Source: Thermanaerothrix solaris (GTDB lineage: Bacteria > Chloroflexota > Anaerolineae > Anaerolineales > Anaerolineaceae). Taken from it: a stretch of DNA of 64,000 nucleotides. Numbering within the stretch: the first letter of the stretch is position 1; the number at the start of each line of letters is the position of its first letter. The notes beneath the pieces are model-generated. The model did no database searches, was not told the DNA's origin, and worked only from the letters and a program-made list of their open reading frames with translations. Shown here piece after piece: positions 1-7,707 of this stretch. A program made the position numbers and the translations under genes. The stretch lies in contig NZ_JAUHMF010000002.1 in the NCBI RefSeq assembly GCF_032334255.1, forward strand, positions 1 to 64,000, given 5' to 3'.

Positions 1-105
1 GTGAGCGCAGGATGCCGGGCTATGTGGGGTTTGTGGTGGGGGGAGTGGCCTGGATATTCGTTTGAGGGTTGGTTTCAGCGACAGGGGCGTCAGGTGGTAC
101 GCAGG

Positions 106-1614
106 TTATGCCGCTTCTCTTTTCTGCAAAAGATTTTCCACTTTACGGATAGCCGCTTCTTCTATCGCGCTGGCTTCATCTTTTTTCTCAAAGGCCTGGA
201 CAACTCGCTCGCCGATCTCTCGTTGAATTTCCAATGGGGCATTGGGTATCCAGACTGCGCGCGTGTCTTCTTCGGTCAACTCATCAACAACGCCGCCGTA
301 GATTTTCGCCGTCAACTGGTGCTGCCCATACGGCGTCATCAGGAAGGCGGCAATGTAGCCAGGATGACCTTGATGGTAATCAGGAACGATGCGCAGTAGA
401 TGCTGAGATGCCGCCCACTTGTCCATATATGATGAGACCAATCCAACACGCCCAATCGTGCCAGAGCAAGTAACCAACACCCATCCTTTATGGATAATCC
501 AACGTTCCAAATTCGTCTGCTTTGTACGTGAGAGATACTTCAAATCATACGGACGCATTTGCGGCAAGTGAGAACCTTGCAGAAAAGGAACACCGTATTC
601 TTTTGGTACATAGATGCGCTTGAAGCGCGGAGCGACAATAATATCATCCGCAATGCTCCCAAGTTGCACAGGTTCATAGAGGCCATCACGCAGAAGTTTA
701 ACCGCTGTTCTCGCAATTGGCACGTGGAACGAAGCATCAAAGCGGTCTGCCAATTCAGAAGCCCTGATGCTAAACGCCTTTGGATGCGGCATTTCGGGAC
801 GATTGGTGGGCAGGCACGGCGCGGAGGGCGCGGGCAAATATGGCACAAGGCTTTCGTCGAAAACGGGTAGCCCTAACTTCTCGTGCAATAGCCGGTCGGC
901 TTCATCGAGCAATTCATTGGCTTCATCGCGCAGGGCATACGCCCGCATAATCTCGGCGTGAATTTCCGCCTGGATCTCTTCTGGCGGCAGCGGCACGGGG
1001 ACGTTTGCCAGATGGTGGGGTTCAAGATGCTTGATTGCCGAACCGTACTGGTCTTTCGAGATCAGGACTTGTCCAATCCAAGATGAAAGGTAAGCATACA
1101 AATAACCTACAGGCACACCTTTGGCTTGTACTCGAATAGCATCATCTGTAATAGCGAATTTTCCAAGTCGCTTTCCAACGATGACGCACCTTCCAACTGT
1201 CCCGGAGCGGGTTACAAGTATCCAACCGTTTTGCACCTTACAAATATCAACCGCACTTGTATTATTGGCTAGATATTCTGTGCTCGTTGGTCGAAACTGG
1301 AGCATTTCAGACGCTGTGAGAAAAGGTGTCCCATCCGTTGGGCTTTTGGCGTAGATTCGCTTAAATCTACCCGGATACCAAATTGGCGCGGTAACTTTCT
1401 CTAATACTTGAACTTCAAAACCGCAATCGTTCACTGCTCGAAATGCAGCGTTGGCTTCAGCGGTGTAGTAGCCGCCATCCAGTCTGTTTTCTCCCTGGTA
1501 CAACCAATGGGCGGGGATGGTAGCAAGGGGAATGGAAACCCACCAGCCTGATTCAATGAATTGCTGGCGGCGTTCTTCGCGGGTGATGATAGGCGCAGTA
1601 TTCATTTCAACCAT
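106..1614 (-). CDS. hsdS: Type I-like restriction-modification specificity subunit (HsdS/BcgI-B type)
   Basis: This protein recognises the DNA target for the methylase encoded just upstream on the same strand. At 502 aa it shows two target-recognition half-domains, roughly residues 35-240 and 285-490. Each has the pattern of a 'RFKRIY' stretch, a 'PFL' segment, a 'GW-LVT-SGT-GR' segment and a helical coiled-coil end ('EIQAEIHAEIMRAYALRDEA' and its counterpart near 'EIQREIGERV'). This two-fold repeat is the hallmark of HsdS. The start overlaps the end of the methylase gene by 8 bases, so translation is probably coupled. A second ATG lies 9 bases downstream. What follows the gene is outside the window, so an HsdR motor subunit cannot be excluded. 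Confidence 0.85.
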   Translation of the reverse strand: MVEMNTAPIITREERRQQFIESGWWVSIPLATIPAHWLYQGENRLDGGYYTAEANAAFRAVNDCGFEVQVLEKVTAPIWYPGRFKRIYAKSPTDGTPFLTASEMLQFRPTSTEYLANNTSAVDICKVQNGWILVTRSGTVGRCVIVGKRLGKFAITDDAIRVQAKGVPVGYLYAYLSSWIGQVLISKDQYGSAIKHLEPHHLANVPVPLPPEEIQAEIHAEIMRAYALRDEANELLDEADRLLHEKLGLPVFDESLVPYLPAPSAPCLPTNRPEMPHPKAFSIRASELADRFDASFHVPIARTAVKLLRDGLYEPVQLGSIADDIIVAPRFKRIYVPKEYGVPFLQGSHLPQMRPYDLKYLSRTKQTNLERWIIHKGWVLVTCSGTIGRVGLVSSYMDKWAASQHLLRIVPDYHQGHPGYIAAFLMTPYGQHQLTAKIYGGVVDELTEEDTRAVWIPNAPLEIQREIGERVVQAFEKKDEASAIEEAAIRKVENLLQKREAA

Positions 1615-3553
1615 TGAGCCATCTCATTCGTTCTGGTTTGGAAACCCACTCGGTAAAGTAACGCACCACTTCAGGCAGTTGGTCAAACTTTTCACGCACT
1701 TTTTGCTGGCGGCGTTCGGTCACCAGTTGCCCGCTTGGATTGCGCCGCGTGATCGTGACCGTATCTTCGTACTCAATCAGTTCGCCTTCGGGAGTTCGCA
1801 GGTAGAGAATCTCGCCTCGCCGGTCGTGTCCAACGGCTTCGGGGGTGGCCATAAAGATTTCGTAATCAAGTGGTTTGCCCGCCTGCCGCTCGATGCGCAT
1901 TTCTTCATCGGTTTTCTTTTGCAGGAGCAAAACGCTGGTCTGTGTGCCCGTGTACGGCTCGAAGGTGACTTGCGGTAAATCCACGCTGGCGATGACCCGT
2001 GCCCGCTTGAGAATCCAACGGCGGATGAACGCCAGCCCAGGGTTAGAGAGAATGCTATCGGGCAAGACAATTGCCAGCCGTCCGCCTGGCTTCAGAAGTT
2101 GCAAACAACGCTCGATGAATAATTGCTCCGGCGGCATCGAAGCGCGGCGCGCCCCGTTCTCCATCTCAAAGGTGGACAACTCGAACTGTGCCAGGATGTG
2201 GGGATCGTCAATCGGTATCTTGGAGCCAAACGGCGGATTGGTAAGAATAATATCGAAACTGCCCAATTTAATGTGTTTAGTGATTTCACCCGTCCACTCA
2301 CCAGGCGGCAAAAGCGAGTTGGCATGATACACGTTGGTCGAGCCGTCGCCGTGCATCACAAGGTTCATTTGCGCCGCCCGCACTAACACAGGATTGAAGT
2401 CTATACCCGAAAGATACTGATTGGCGGTTTCTCGCAGTAGTCTTATGGTTTCTTCCAGCGCCTTGCTCTCGTTCTTCCATTTGGCGCGTTGGACGGATTC
2501 CAAATACTCACGCCATATATTCATTACCGAAACGAGAAAGCCGCCCGTACCACAGGCAGGGTCAAGGATGCGGAGTTTCAGCCATTTATCGCGCGGATAA
2601 GTAGCCAGTGTCATTCGCGCCGCCATCTCGCAAACGTTACGCGGCGTAAAGAATTCACCCCTATCGCCGCGCAGGTTGCTCCCTACAAGTTGTTCATAAG
2701 CCGCGCCCTTGACATCTGCAAGCGTTTGCAGGAGCGAGTAACGTTGAAGTTCGCCGACAACGTATGCCAGAACTCGATTGTCCAAGCGAATCTGTTCATC
2801 CTTGGCAAAGATGTATGGATAGCGAGTTTTTACCTCTTCAAACAGTTGGTCAATCGTCTGTTTCAGCCGCCTTTGCCCGATTTCGGAACGGCGCTCATCG
2901 TTGCTGATGAAGAAACGCATTTCGCCTGTGGAGGTATCTTCATCATAAACCTTGCAGAAAATCAATTTGAGCAATTCTTGAAATGCGGGTTCTTTCTGTA
3001 ACCCCTGGTTACCGTAAATGTAGTTGTGACAGCGTTTGAAGATGGCAATCAGTTCTTCGTGGGCAGGGACCAGTTCAGAAAACGTGATAGGCTGAGGGGC
3101 TTCATACCCGAAACGTGGGATGTCGGTTGCTTCGGCAAAATAAACTTCACCCGCATCAGAAACAAGCCGCTCCCAAACTTGGAGTTCTGAGCCAATCCAC
3201 ATTCCAAAGCGGGCATTGGGACAGGCGGCAAGATAAGATTTCAGTTGTTCAACGCCGTTATCTCGGTCGGTGGGGCGAACTTCTTCCCGTTTGCACTCGA
3301 CGATAATCTTGATGTTTTCTTGTTTGTGGTCGGTGCGAGGCGGGAAAATGGCAATGTCCACCCGCTTCTTACTGCTGCCGAGGTTGACGGTAAACTCGAT
3401 TTCAATGTCTGCCTTGTTGTAGCCGTAGTCTTCCAACAGGCTGCGCGCTATGCGCTGGCGAACGTGTTCTTCAGGCGTATCAGGGCGAAGTTTGCCAGTT
3501 ACAACACATTGCAGTTTTCCAGGAGGGATCAGTGTAATTGCTTCTTCTGCCAT
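1607..3553 (-). CDS. hsdM: N6-adenine DNA methylase with N-terminal nuclease-like domain (HsdM/BcgI-A type)
   Basis: This protein methylates adenine in DNA, directed by the adjoining specificity subunit. SAM-binding motif I (DPACGTGG) is at about 331-338 and catalytic motif IV (NPPF) at about 439-442, in the gamma-type order of HsdM enzymes. The first 130 residues form a type I R-subunit N-terminal-like domain with a PD-(D/E)XK signature, D66 followed by E86-C-K88, so the chain may also cut DNA. That architecture, with a separate specificity subunit, is like BcgI subunit A (known family comparison) as well as 'N-6 DNA methylase' proteins annotated as HsdM. The 648 aa length fits. No separate restriction subunit is visible in the window. 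Confidence 0.85.
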   Translation of the reverse strand: MAEEAITLIPPGKLQCVVTGKLRPDTPEEHVRQRIARSLLEDYGYNKADIEIEFTVNLGSSKKRVDIAIFPPRTDHKQENIKIIVECKREEVRPTDRDNGVEQLKSYLAACPNARFGMWIGSELQVWERLVSDAGEVYFAEATDIPRFGYEAPQPITFSELVPAHEELIAIFKRCHNYIYGNQGLQKEPAFQELLKLIFCKVYDEDTSTGEMRFFISNDERRSEIGQRRLKQTIDQLFEEVKTRYPYIFAKDEQIRLDNRVLAYVVGELQRYSLLQTLADVKGAAYEQLVGSNLRGDRGEFFTPRNVCEMAARMTLATYPRDKWLKLRILDPACGTGGFLVSVMNIWREYLESVQRAKWKNESKALEETIRLLRETANQYLSGIDFNPVLVRAAQMNLVMHGDGSTNVYHANSLLPPGEWTGEITKHIKLGSFDIILTNPPFGSKIPIDDPHILAQFELSTFEMENGARRASMPPEQLFIERCLQLLKPGGRLAIVLPDSILSNPGLAFIRRWILKRARVIASVDLPQVTFEPYTGTQTSVLLLQKKTDEEMRIERQAGKPLDYEIFMATPEAVGHDRRGEILYLRTPEGELIEYEDTVTITRRNPSGQLVTERRQQKVREKFDQLPEVVRYFTEWVSKPERMRWLNG

Positions 3554-3630
3554 TGTTCATCCTTATTCTCTGTGCTGTACTGATGTGCTATTAACCGGCT
3601 TATCGGTTGGTTTCGGCGGAAGTGGCTTAT

Positions 3631-3954
3631 TTAGCGTCCTTGACGCTTTTCTAACCAGCGCTGCAGAGAAGCGGCGCTTTCGCCGGAGGGAATACCCAGC
3701 AGGAGATGTTCAATGCTGATGTCCTCGTCCAGGTCTGGCCAGTGAATGCCTTCTCCATCCCCGATCAGGCGAAAATTCCGGCGCTCTTCCGGCTTGCCGT
3801 GGAGCAGGCGTGGAAAAAATGCCAGTGGAACGGACAGCGTTCGTCTATCTTGCAATTCCACAACAAGGGCGTTGTCCTCAACACGCACTTGTTGGGCATA
3901 AGGTGCGCGAAAGAAACGATAAGGCCCGATTTGCATCACAATTGGCGTCATCAT
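3631..3954 (-). CDS. DUF2442 domain protein
   Basis: A 107-aa protein with the DUF2442 pattern: an alternating beta segment, 'VPLAFFPRLL', 'NFRLIGDGEGIHWPDLDEDI' and 'IEHLLLG'. The N-terminus ('PIVMQIGPYRFF') recalls DUF4160, which often pairs with DUF2442 in toxin-antitoxin-like modules, but here it is only a short stub in the same chain. A -10 box lies 5 bases upstream of the ATG at 3954, so the mRNA is probably leaderless. The -35 falls inside a perfect palindrome (3978-4003) whose half-site recurs at the toxin-antitoxin promoter. Function is unknown; a regulatory role is inferred. Confidence 0.75.
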   Translation of the reverse strand: MMTPIVMQIGPYRFFRAPYAQQVRVEDNALVVELQDRRTLSVPLAFFPRLLHGKPEERRNFRLIGDGEGIHWPDLDEDISIEHLLLGIPSGESAASLQRWLEKRQGR

Positions 3955-3959
3955 TCTTG

Positions 3960-3987
3960 ATTATATGCCATAAAACCCGCAATACAA
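3960..3987 (-). promoter_or_regulatory. Promoter of the DUF2442 gene, leaderless
   Basis: On the minus strand, TTGTAT (3982-3987), a 16-base spacer and TATAAT (3960-3965). The ATG at 3954 starts 5 bases after the -10 box, leaving essentially no leader. Confidence 0.6.
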
Positions 3988-4003
3988 GGCGTGTTGTATT
4001 GCG
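3978..4003. promoter_or_regulatory. Palindromic operator candidate CGCAATACAA-N6-TTGTATTGCG
   Basis: A perfect 10-bp inverted repeat with a 6-base spacer (GGCGTG) covers the -35 of the DUF2442 gene. The same half-site CGCAATACAA occurs at 4064-4073 and at 5823-5832, the latter over the -35 of the Xre/PIN operon. This is the expected geometry for a dimeric Xre-type repressor. The assignment to the Xre/ImmA-IrrE protein is inferred. Confidence 0.55.
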
Positions 4004-4056
4004 TAAATCGCCCAAAAACGCACGAAAACTGCGCGTTTTCAGCCCCGTAAGGGGCA

Positions 4057-4076
4057 AAAAACACGCAATACAACTG
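4057..4076. repeat. Direct repeat, left copy
   Basis: The 20-base sequence aaaaacacgcaatacaactg is identical to 5816-5835. The two copies bracket the Xre/ImmA-IrrE and PIN genes exactly. It may be a duplication made on insertion of the module, or two copies of the regulator's binding site. Confidence 0.7.
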
Positions 4077-4081
4077 TGGTA

Positions 4082-4588
4082 TTAAAACTGGAATTTCAAG
4101 TCTCTGAGCATATCAACCGTGTTCACCCAACTAACACCTATTCGCTCACAAACATTGGGTATCTTAATTTTCTTGCCTCCTACCTTACCGTTTGAATTAA
4201 GTTCTTCTTTTCTTATCCTTTCTTCTGTAACGACAATAAGCTGATGGGCTTTAGCGTATGCGATGACAATTGGATCGGCGCAACCAAGGAAACCTTCTGC
4301 AAGGTGATCCTCATAAACGCCCATCACCAGATTAGCAATATTTCTCAACTCTGACCAGGTTTTTTCGTCTGGCAAGAGAAATAATTCATCATGGTATTGT
4401 TTTGCCCATCTGACTAAATCATCTTCCTCCTTGTGATTCACAATCTCGTTGAAGACTGGCTGGATACTACAGAGGAGTTTCTTCTGACTCCACTGTATAA
4501 GAGCATTCCAAAAAGAAGGAGCGATATCAAAAGCGTACCACCCCTTACTTGGCTCAATGAAAGCATTGGTGTCCAGGCAATACTTCAT
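4082..4588 (-). CDS. PIN-domain toxin (DUF4411 family)
   Basis: Probable ribonuclease toxin. The N-terminus has the PIN start 'YCLDTNAFI' (D6, N8). Further acidic residues lie near 'NEIVNHKEEDD' and in 'CADPIVIAYAKAHQLIVVTEE', where D and the T-E pair match the PIN active-site positions. The 168-aa length is normal for DUF4411. The start overlaps the stop of the upstream Xre/ImmA-IrrE gene by 4 bases (ATGA), which indicates an operon with coupled translation. DUF4411 genes are known to sit beside Xre-ImmA/IrrE genes in toxin-antitoxin-like pairs. Toxicity is inferred. Confidence 0.8.
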   Translation of the reverse strand: MKYCLDTNAFIEPSKGWYAFDIAPSFWNALIQWSQKKLLCSIQPVFNEIVNHKEEDDLVRWAKQYHDELFLLPDEKTWSELRNIANLVMGVYEDHLAEGFLGCADPIVIAYAKAHQLIVVTEERIRKEELNSNGKVGGKKIKIPNVCERIGVSWVNTVDMLRDLKFQF

Positions 4589-5793
4589 AACCGCCCTTGT
4601 TTGTATCTTGCGAATGCCTTTTCAAGGGTTGCGATGTTTGTGTTCAACAATCGCGCCGATTCAAGATAAAGCGCTCTTCCCTGTTGTAGCGCAGAAAAAA
4701 TCTCACTGACCAAGGTTTTGCTGTTGCGCGCCTGCCATGTAGCAAAGAAGTTTCCCCCGCCTTTTTTTTGATCGTTGACACGCTGAAGATTTCTAAAGGC
4801 TTCCTGGTAAGTTGCTCGAAAAGTCGGTTCATCGAGTGCGTCTAATTCGTAAGCGCGCAAGAGAATGACCAGAGGGCTGACCCTAAATTCCTCGGCAAAC
4901 TGCTGAGCGGAGTTGAGAACAGCCGGAATAGATTGGTCATGGAGATCCCACTTCTTCAGGAAAACCTGCTTTGGGACAAGCAGTTCTGCTGCAATCCGAT
5001 TACAAAACCGTTCAATTTCCGGTAGATGTATAGGATTTTCGACAGTGAAGGGGTTGGAAATTCCCTCTTCTCCAATCCAGAGGTGAGCCAACTCGTGGGC
5101 CAGGGTAAAGATTTGTCCGGCGATGCTGTCCTGGGCATTGATGAATACTAGGGGAGCATATTCGTCTCGCAAATTGAAACCGCGAAACTCCTCCAAATTC
5201 AACGGGCGATGATTATCGGACAGCACAACACCATTGCGAATAACCACGATGCCTGTTTTCTCTGCGTGTTCCACTAATCTGCGTAAATGCTCTTGCCAGT
5301 TTTTTAGCCGGTAAGCAGTGGGGGATGGAAGGTTTAATGTAGAACGAATATTCTCGGCAATTAACTCGGGTGGGTCTTCGAGGGAAAATTTTCCTACGAA
5401 ATCCAGAGGGGCAACAGATTCCTCAATCCGCCATTCACGCAACCAGGCTTGTTTGCGCCTGGCATCGTTTAATACGGCTTCAAGATCAGGGCTAAAGCGT
5501 CCTGGTCTGGAGTGAGGTAGCGAGCGGAAATCAGGAATAGCAGAAACCGTTTGTGGTGGTTGAGATAGGAACAAATACCCTAAAGGGACATGGAGAGTTT
5601 TGCTCAGTTTCTCAAGTTGACGAAAAGTAGGAGCCGATTCACCACTCTCCCAACTTTGAATGACTTCCGGCTTAACCCCTATTTTTTGAGCTGTATTGGC
5701 GTAATCCAGCCCCACACGTTCCCGCGCCCATTTCAACATAGTTGGGGTGATCTTGACTCGAGACGATAGGGAAGTGACTTCAGAGGAACCCAT
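4585..5793 (-). CDS. Xre-family HTH regulator with ImmA/IrrE metallopeptidase domain (antitoxin)
   Basis: A 402-aa protein: an HTH_3 domain at about residues 18-74, then a ImmA/IrrE zinc peptidase domain with HELAH near residues 233-237. It probably represses its own operon and neutralises or controls the PIN protein encoded downstream. An in-frame ATG at 5847 would add 18 residues, but I chose the ATG at 5793. A good promoter lies directly upstream of it (TATAAT at 5800-5805), which would leave any longer start untranscribed and makes the mRNA leaderless. An operator-like half-site overlaps the -35. Confidence 0.8.
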   Translation of the reverse strand: MGSSEVTSLSSRVKITPTMLKWARERVGLDYANTAQKIGVKPEVIQSWESGESAPTFRQLEKLSKTLHVPLGYLFLSQPPQTVSAIPDFRSLPHSRPGRFSPDLEAVLNDARRKQAWLREWRIEESVAPLDFVGKFSLEDPPELIAENIRSTLNLPSPTAYRLKNWQEHLRRLVEHAEKTGIVVIRNGVVLSDNHRPLNLEEFRGFNLRDEYAPLVFINAQDSIAGQIFTLAHELAHLWIGEEGISNPFTVENPIHLPEIERFCNRIAAELLVPKQVFLKKWDLHDQSIPAVLNSAQQFAEEFRVSPLVILLRAYELDALDEPTFRATYQEAFRNLQRVNDQKKGGGNFFATWQARNSKTLVSEIFSALQQGRALYLESARLLNTNIATLEKAFARYKQGRL

Positions 5794-5799
5794 ATTTTT

Positions 5800-5832
5800 A
5801 TTATACATTGCCCCTAAAAACACGCAATACAA
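5800..5832 (-). promoter_or_regulatory. Promoter and operator half-site of the Xre/PIN operon
   Basis: On the minus strand, TTGCGT (5822-5827), a 16-base spacer and TATAAT (5800-5805), with the ATG at 5793 six bases further on. CGCAATACAA (5823-5832, plus strand) covers the -35, consistent with autoregulation. The gene divergently transcribed on the other side has its own promoter at 5842-5870. Confidence 0.6.
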
Positions 5833-5835
5833 CTG
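5816..5835. repeat. Direct repeat, right copy
   Basis: Identical to 4057-4076 over 20 bases. It overlaps the promoter of the Xre/PIN operon. Confidence 0.7.
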
Positions 5836-5841
5836 AACGGC

Positions 5842-5870
5842 TTGCACCGGCGGTTTGATTCTGGTATGCT
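5842..5870 (+). promoter_or_regulatory. Promoter of the Tad-like cassette
   Basis: TTGCAC (5842-5847), a 17-base spacer and TATGCT (5865-5870) preceded by TGG, resembling an extended -10. Downstream is an approximately 75-base leader with a possible hairpin, GGGCAG (5873-5878) with CTGCCC (5895-5900), before the strong ribosome site AGGAGGTG at 5941. Confidence 0.5.
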
Positions 5871-5952
5871 ACGGGCAGACGTGCACCGCAAGCCCTGCCC
5901 CGGGGAGGTGTGCGTTTTGCTTTAATTCAATCTTTACACGAGGAGGTGCAAA

Positions 5953-6132
5953 ATGACACTTACGGATCGCTTGACACTGATGTATCTGCGGCTGCGCAAC
6001 CGCACCGCCGAACTGGACGAGAAGGCGCTGCTGATCGCCCTGTTCGTGCTCGCGGCTGTCGTGGGCTTGTCCCCACTGGGACAGGCCATCGCCGCCAAGT
6101 TCCAGCAGATGGCGGCGCAATTAGGCAGTTAA
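5953..6132 (+). CDS. Flp/Tad-type pilin-like small protein
   Basis: A 59-aa protein: a short basic N-terminus, the segment 'RTAELDEKALLI', one hydrophobic helix ('ALFVLAAVVGL') and an amphipathic tail. This matches the size and layout of Flp pilins, where a class III signal is cut by a TadV-type peptidase ahead of the helix. The next gene carries almost the same 'RTAELDEAAL' stretch, so both are likely substrates of one processing enzyme. The ribosome site AGGAGGTG lies 4 bases upstream of the ATG. No Tad ATPase or secretin gene is present in the window. The pilin assignment is from architecture only. Confidence 0.55.
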   Translation: MTLTDRLTLMYLRLRNRTAELDEKALLIALFVLAAVVGLSPLGQAIAAKFQQMAAQLGS

Positions 6133-6142
6133 GGGGACGGAG

Positions 6143-6547
6143 ATGTTCCGACGGCTGTGCCGCAGGACGGCCGAACTGGACGAAGCAGCGCTGGCCCTGC
6201 CCGTCCTGCTCCTGGTCAGCCTGGCGCTGGTGAACCTGGCGCTTTTGGGCTTTGCGGCGGTGAACGCCGGGAATGCCGCCGAATACGGGGCGCGGATGGG
6301 CAGCGTAGCCCTGGCGAACCAGCCCGGAGAGGCCTACTCGGCCGCGCTCACGAAAGTCAACGCCGTGCGGGTCGGCAGTTACACGGTGAGCGTGAGCGGC
6401 GGCGGACGTCCGGGGGCACGCATCGAGGTGGCGGTGACCTACCGCGTGCCGAACTACTTCGGCGGACTGGCAAGCCTGTTCGGAGTGAGCACGCCGTCCC
6501 AATTCCAGGGGACGGCGCGGGCGTACTTCCGTCAGGAGGGCTGGTGA
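6143..6547 (+). CDS. TadE-like pseudopilin
   Basis: A 134-aa protein with a TadE-like layout: a basic start, 'RTAELDEAALALPVLLLVSL' leading into one N-terminal membrane helix, 'NAAEYGARMGSVAL' typical of TadE ('aa..aAr.ga'), then a beta-rich extracytoplasmic domain. It probably sits in the membrane as a minor pilin. It follows the pilin-like gene by 10 bases, and its stop overlaps the ATG of the next gene (TGATG), so the three genes form an operon. Confidence 0.6.
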   Translation: MFRRLCRRTAELDEAALALPVLLLVSLALVNLALLGFAAVNAGNAAEYGARMGSVALANQPGEAYSAALTKVNAVRVGSYTVSVSGGGRPGARIEVAVTYRVPNYFGGLASLFGVSTPSQFQGTARAYFRQEGW

Positions 6548-6987
6548 TGCGTTTTCACAAGCCTGAGCGAGGGTCAAGCCTGGCCTGGGCAGCGGTGTTC
6601 CTGGCGGTGGTGGTGGTTCCGCTGATGCTGCTGGTGGGCGACGGGACGCGGCTGTGGTACGTGCGCACGCGGCTTGCTCAGGCGGCCGATGCCGCGTGTG
6701 CGGACGTCTCGTGGAGCGTGGGCGACCGGCTGACCTGGCAGCGGTTGCGGGACGACCGCTACCTGGCGAACTGGTATCTGGTGGGGCGGGCGCAGAACAC
6801 CTTCTACCAGATGCTGGCGGAGAGGACGGCGGTTGAGTATGTGCCGTCGTTGGCGCTCAACCTGGACTGGGACAACGCGCGGGTGCAGTGTCGGGCGCAA
6901 GCGCGGGTGCGGCTGACGATGATCCCGAATCAGGAGGTGACCGTCCGAGCCACGATAGGCGCCAGGATGCGCTTTGCCACACCCTGA
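6547..6987 (+). CDS. TadE/TadG-like membrane protein
   Basis: A 146-aa protein with an N-terminal 'ERGSSLAWAAVFLAVVVVP' segment (prepilin-like charge, then a helix) and 'TRLAQAADAACADVSW', the pattern after the helix in TadG/TadE-like proteins ('r...qnAaDaAAla'). The rest is a small outside domain. The ATG overlaps the stop of the preceding gene. The coding region ends in an 11-bp inverted repeat (6985-7020). Likely a second minor pilin of the same apparatus. Confidence 0.55.
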   Translation: MRFHKPERGSSLAWAAVFLAVVVVPLMLLVGDGTRLWYVRTRLAQAADAACADVSWSVGDRLTWQRLRDDRYLANWYLVGRAQNTFYQMLAERTAVEYVPSLALNLDWDNARVQCRAQARVRLTMIPNQEVTVRATIGARMRFATP

Positions 6988-7020
6988 CGTCAGACCGTTC
7001 CCCGGGGCAGTCTGACGTCA
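6985..7020. repeat. 11-bp perfect inverted repeat
   Basis: TGACGTCAGAC (6985-6995) and GTCTGACGTCA (7010-7020) are perfect complements around a 14-base GC-rich loop. The left arm contains the stop codon of the preceding gene. There is no T-run, so it is a processing, pausing or protein-binding site rather than a plain terminator. Confidence 0.6.
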
Positions 7021-7062
7021 CTGGGGCGTCGGATGCTCACACTCCCGACGTGGAGGTGAGCG

Positions 7063-7203
7063 ATGACGAAGGCGCTGGCAGGCGCGATGTGGGCGCTGCT
7101 GGTTCGGGTGGCGCTCACGGTGATCGTGGGACGGTTGATTGTCGAGGCGCTGATGGGCTACTATGCGGGCATTACCCGCACCCTGATGCGGTTGCTGCAG
7201 TGA
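7063..7203 (+). CDS. Small membrane protein, 46 aa
   Basis: A short frame with a good ribosome site (TGGAGGTGAG, 7051-7060) and one predicted helix ('MWALLVRVALTVIVGRLIVE'). A hairpin (CGTCGG 7027-7032 with CCGACG 7045-7050) sits directly before the ribosome site. It lies between the TadE-like genes and another membrane protein gene on the same strand. I do not recognise the family. Confidence 0.5.
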   Translation: MTKALAGAMWALLVRVALTVIVGRLIVEALMGYYAGITRTLMRLLQ

Positions 7204-7272
7204 CCGGCAAGGGAGGGTCGGCGCTCACTGGGGGCGCACCCCTCGACCACGACCGTATCGGCAGGAGGTGCA

Positions 7273-7707
7273 ATGGAGATTGACGTGAGTGAGATCAAGA
7301 AGGGTAACCTGATTCTGGTCGGAATCGGGCTGGCGCTTTTGCTGGGGCTGATGTTCCTCGGACGGGCGTTCACGCCCGAGGGCAACCGCCTGCTGACGTG
7401 GCAGGAATGGCAGGTGCGCAAACTCCGGCAAGCCTATCGCGCCGAACGGCTGGCACTGTTGGAGGACACCAATCGCTTGGCGGAACTGCTGGAAAGCGGT
7501 GTGCCCGATCCGGCGCGGGCGCAGGTCGTGGTGCAGGGCGTACGCCGTGACCTGGCGGAGGGAAAGGTGGAAACGCTGGCGGATGAGCGGCAGCGGGTGG
7601 CGGACGCGGCGCAGGCGGTGCTGGATTGGGCGAGCGGGATCGGTGATTACAACGCCGCGGTGGAGGCGGTGCAGCGGGCGCTGGAGGCGCTGGGCAATGG
7701 TGGATGA
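7273..7707 (+). CDS. Membrane-anchored helical protein
   Basis: A 144-aa protein: a short N-terminus, one membrane helix (about residues 12-31, 'LILVGIGLALLLGLMFLG'), then a helical, charged domain likely to form a coiled coil. The ribosome site AGGAGGTG (7263-7270) precedes the ATG. The end overlaps the start of the next gene by 11 bases. No family is recognised. Its position suggests a structural or tethering part of the pilus-like cassette. Confidence 0.6.
   Translation: MEIDVSEIKKGNLILVGIGLALLLGLMFLGRAFTPEGNRLLTWQEWQVRKLRQAYRAERLALLEDTNRLAELLESGVPDPARAQVVVQGVRRDLAEGKVETLADERQRVADAAQAVLDWASGIGDYNAAVEAVQRALEALGNGG

Noticed and set aside
1..399. Plus-strand frame at the window start
   Set aside because: Mostly opposite the specificity subunit gene and without a domain pattern. 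Positions 1-105 are left unassigned.
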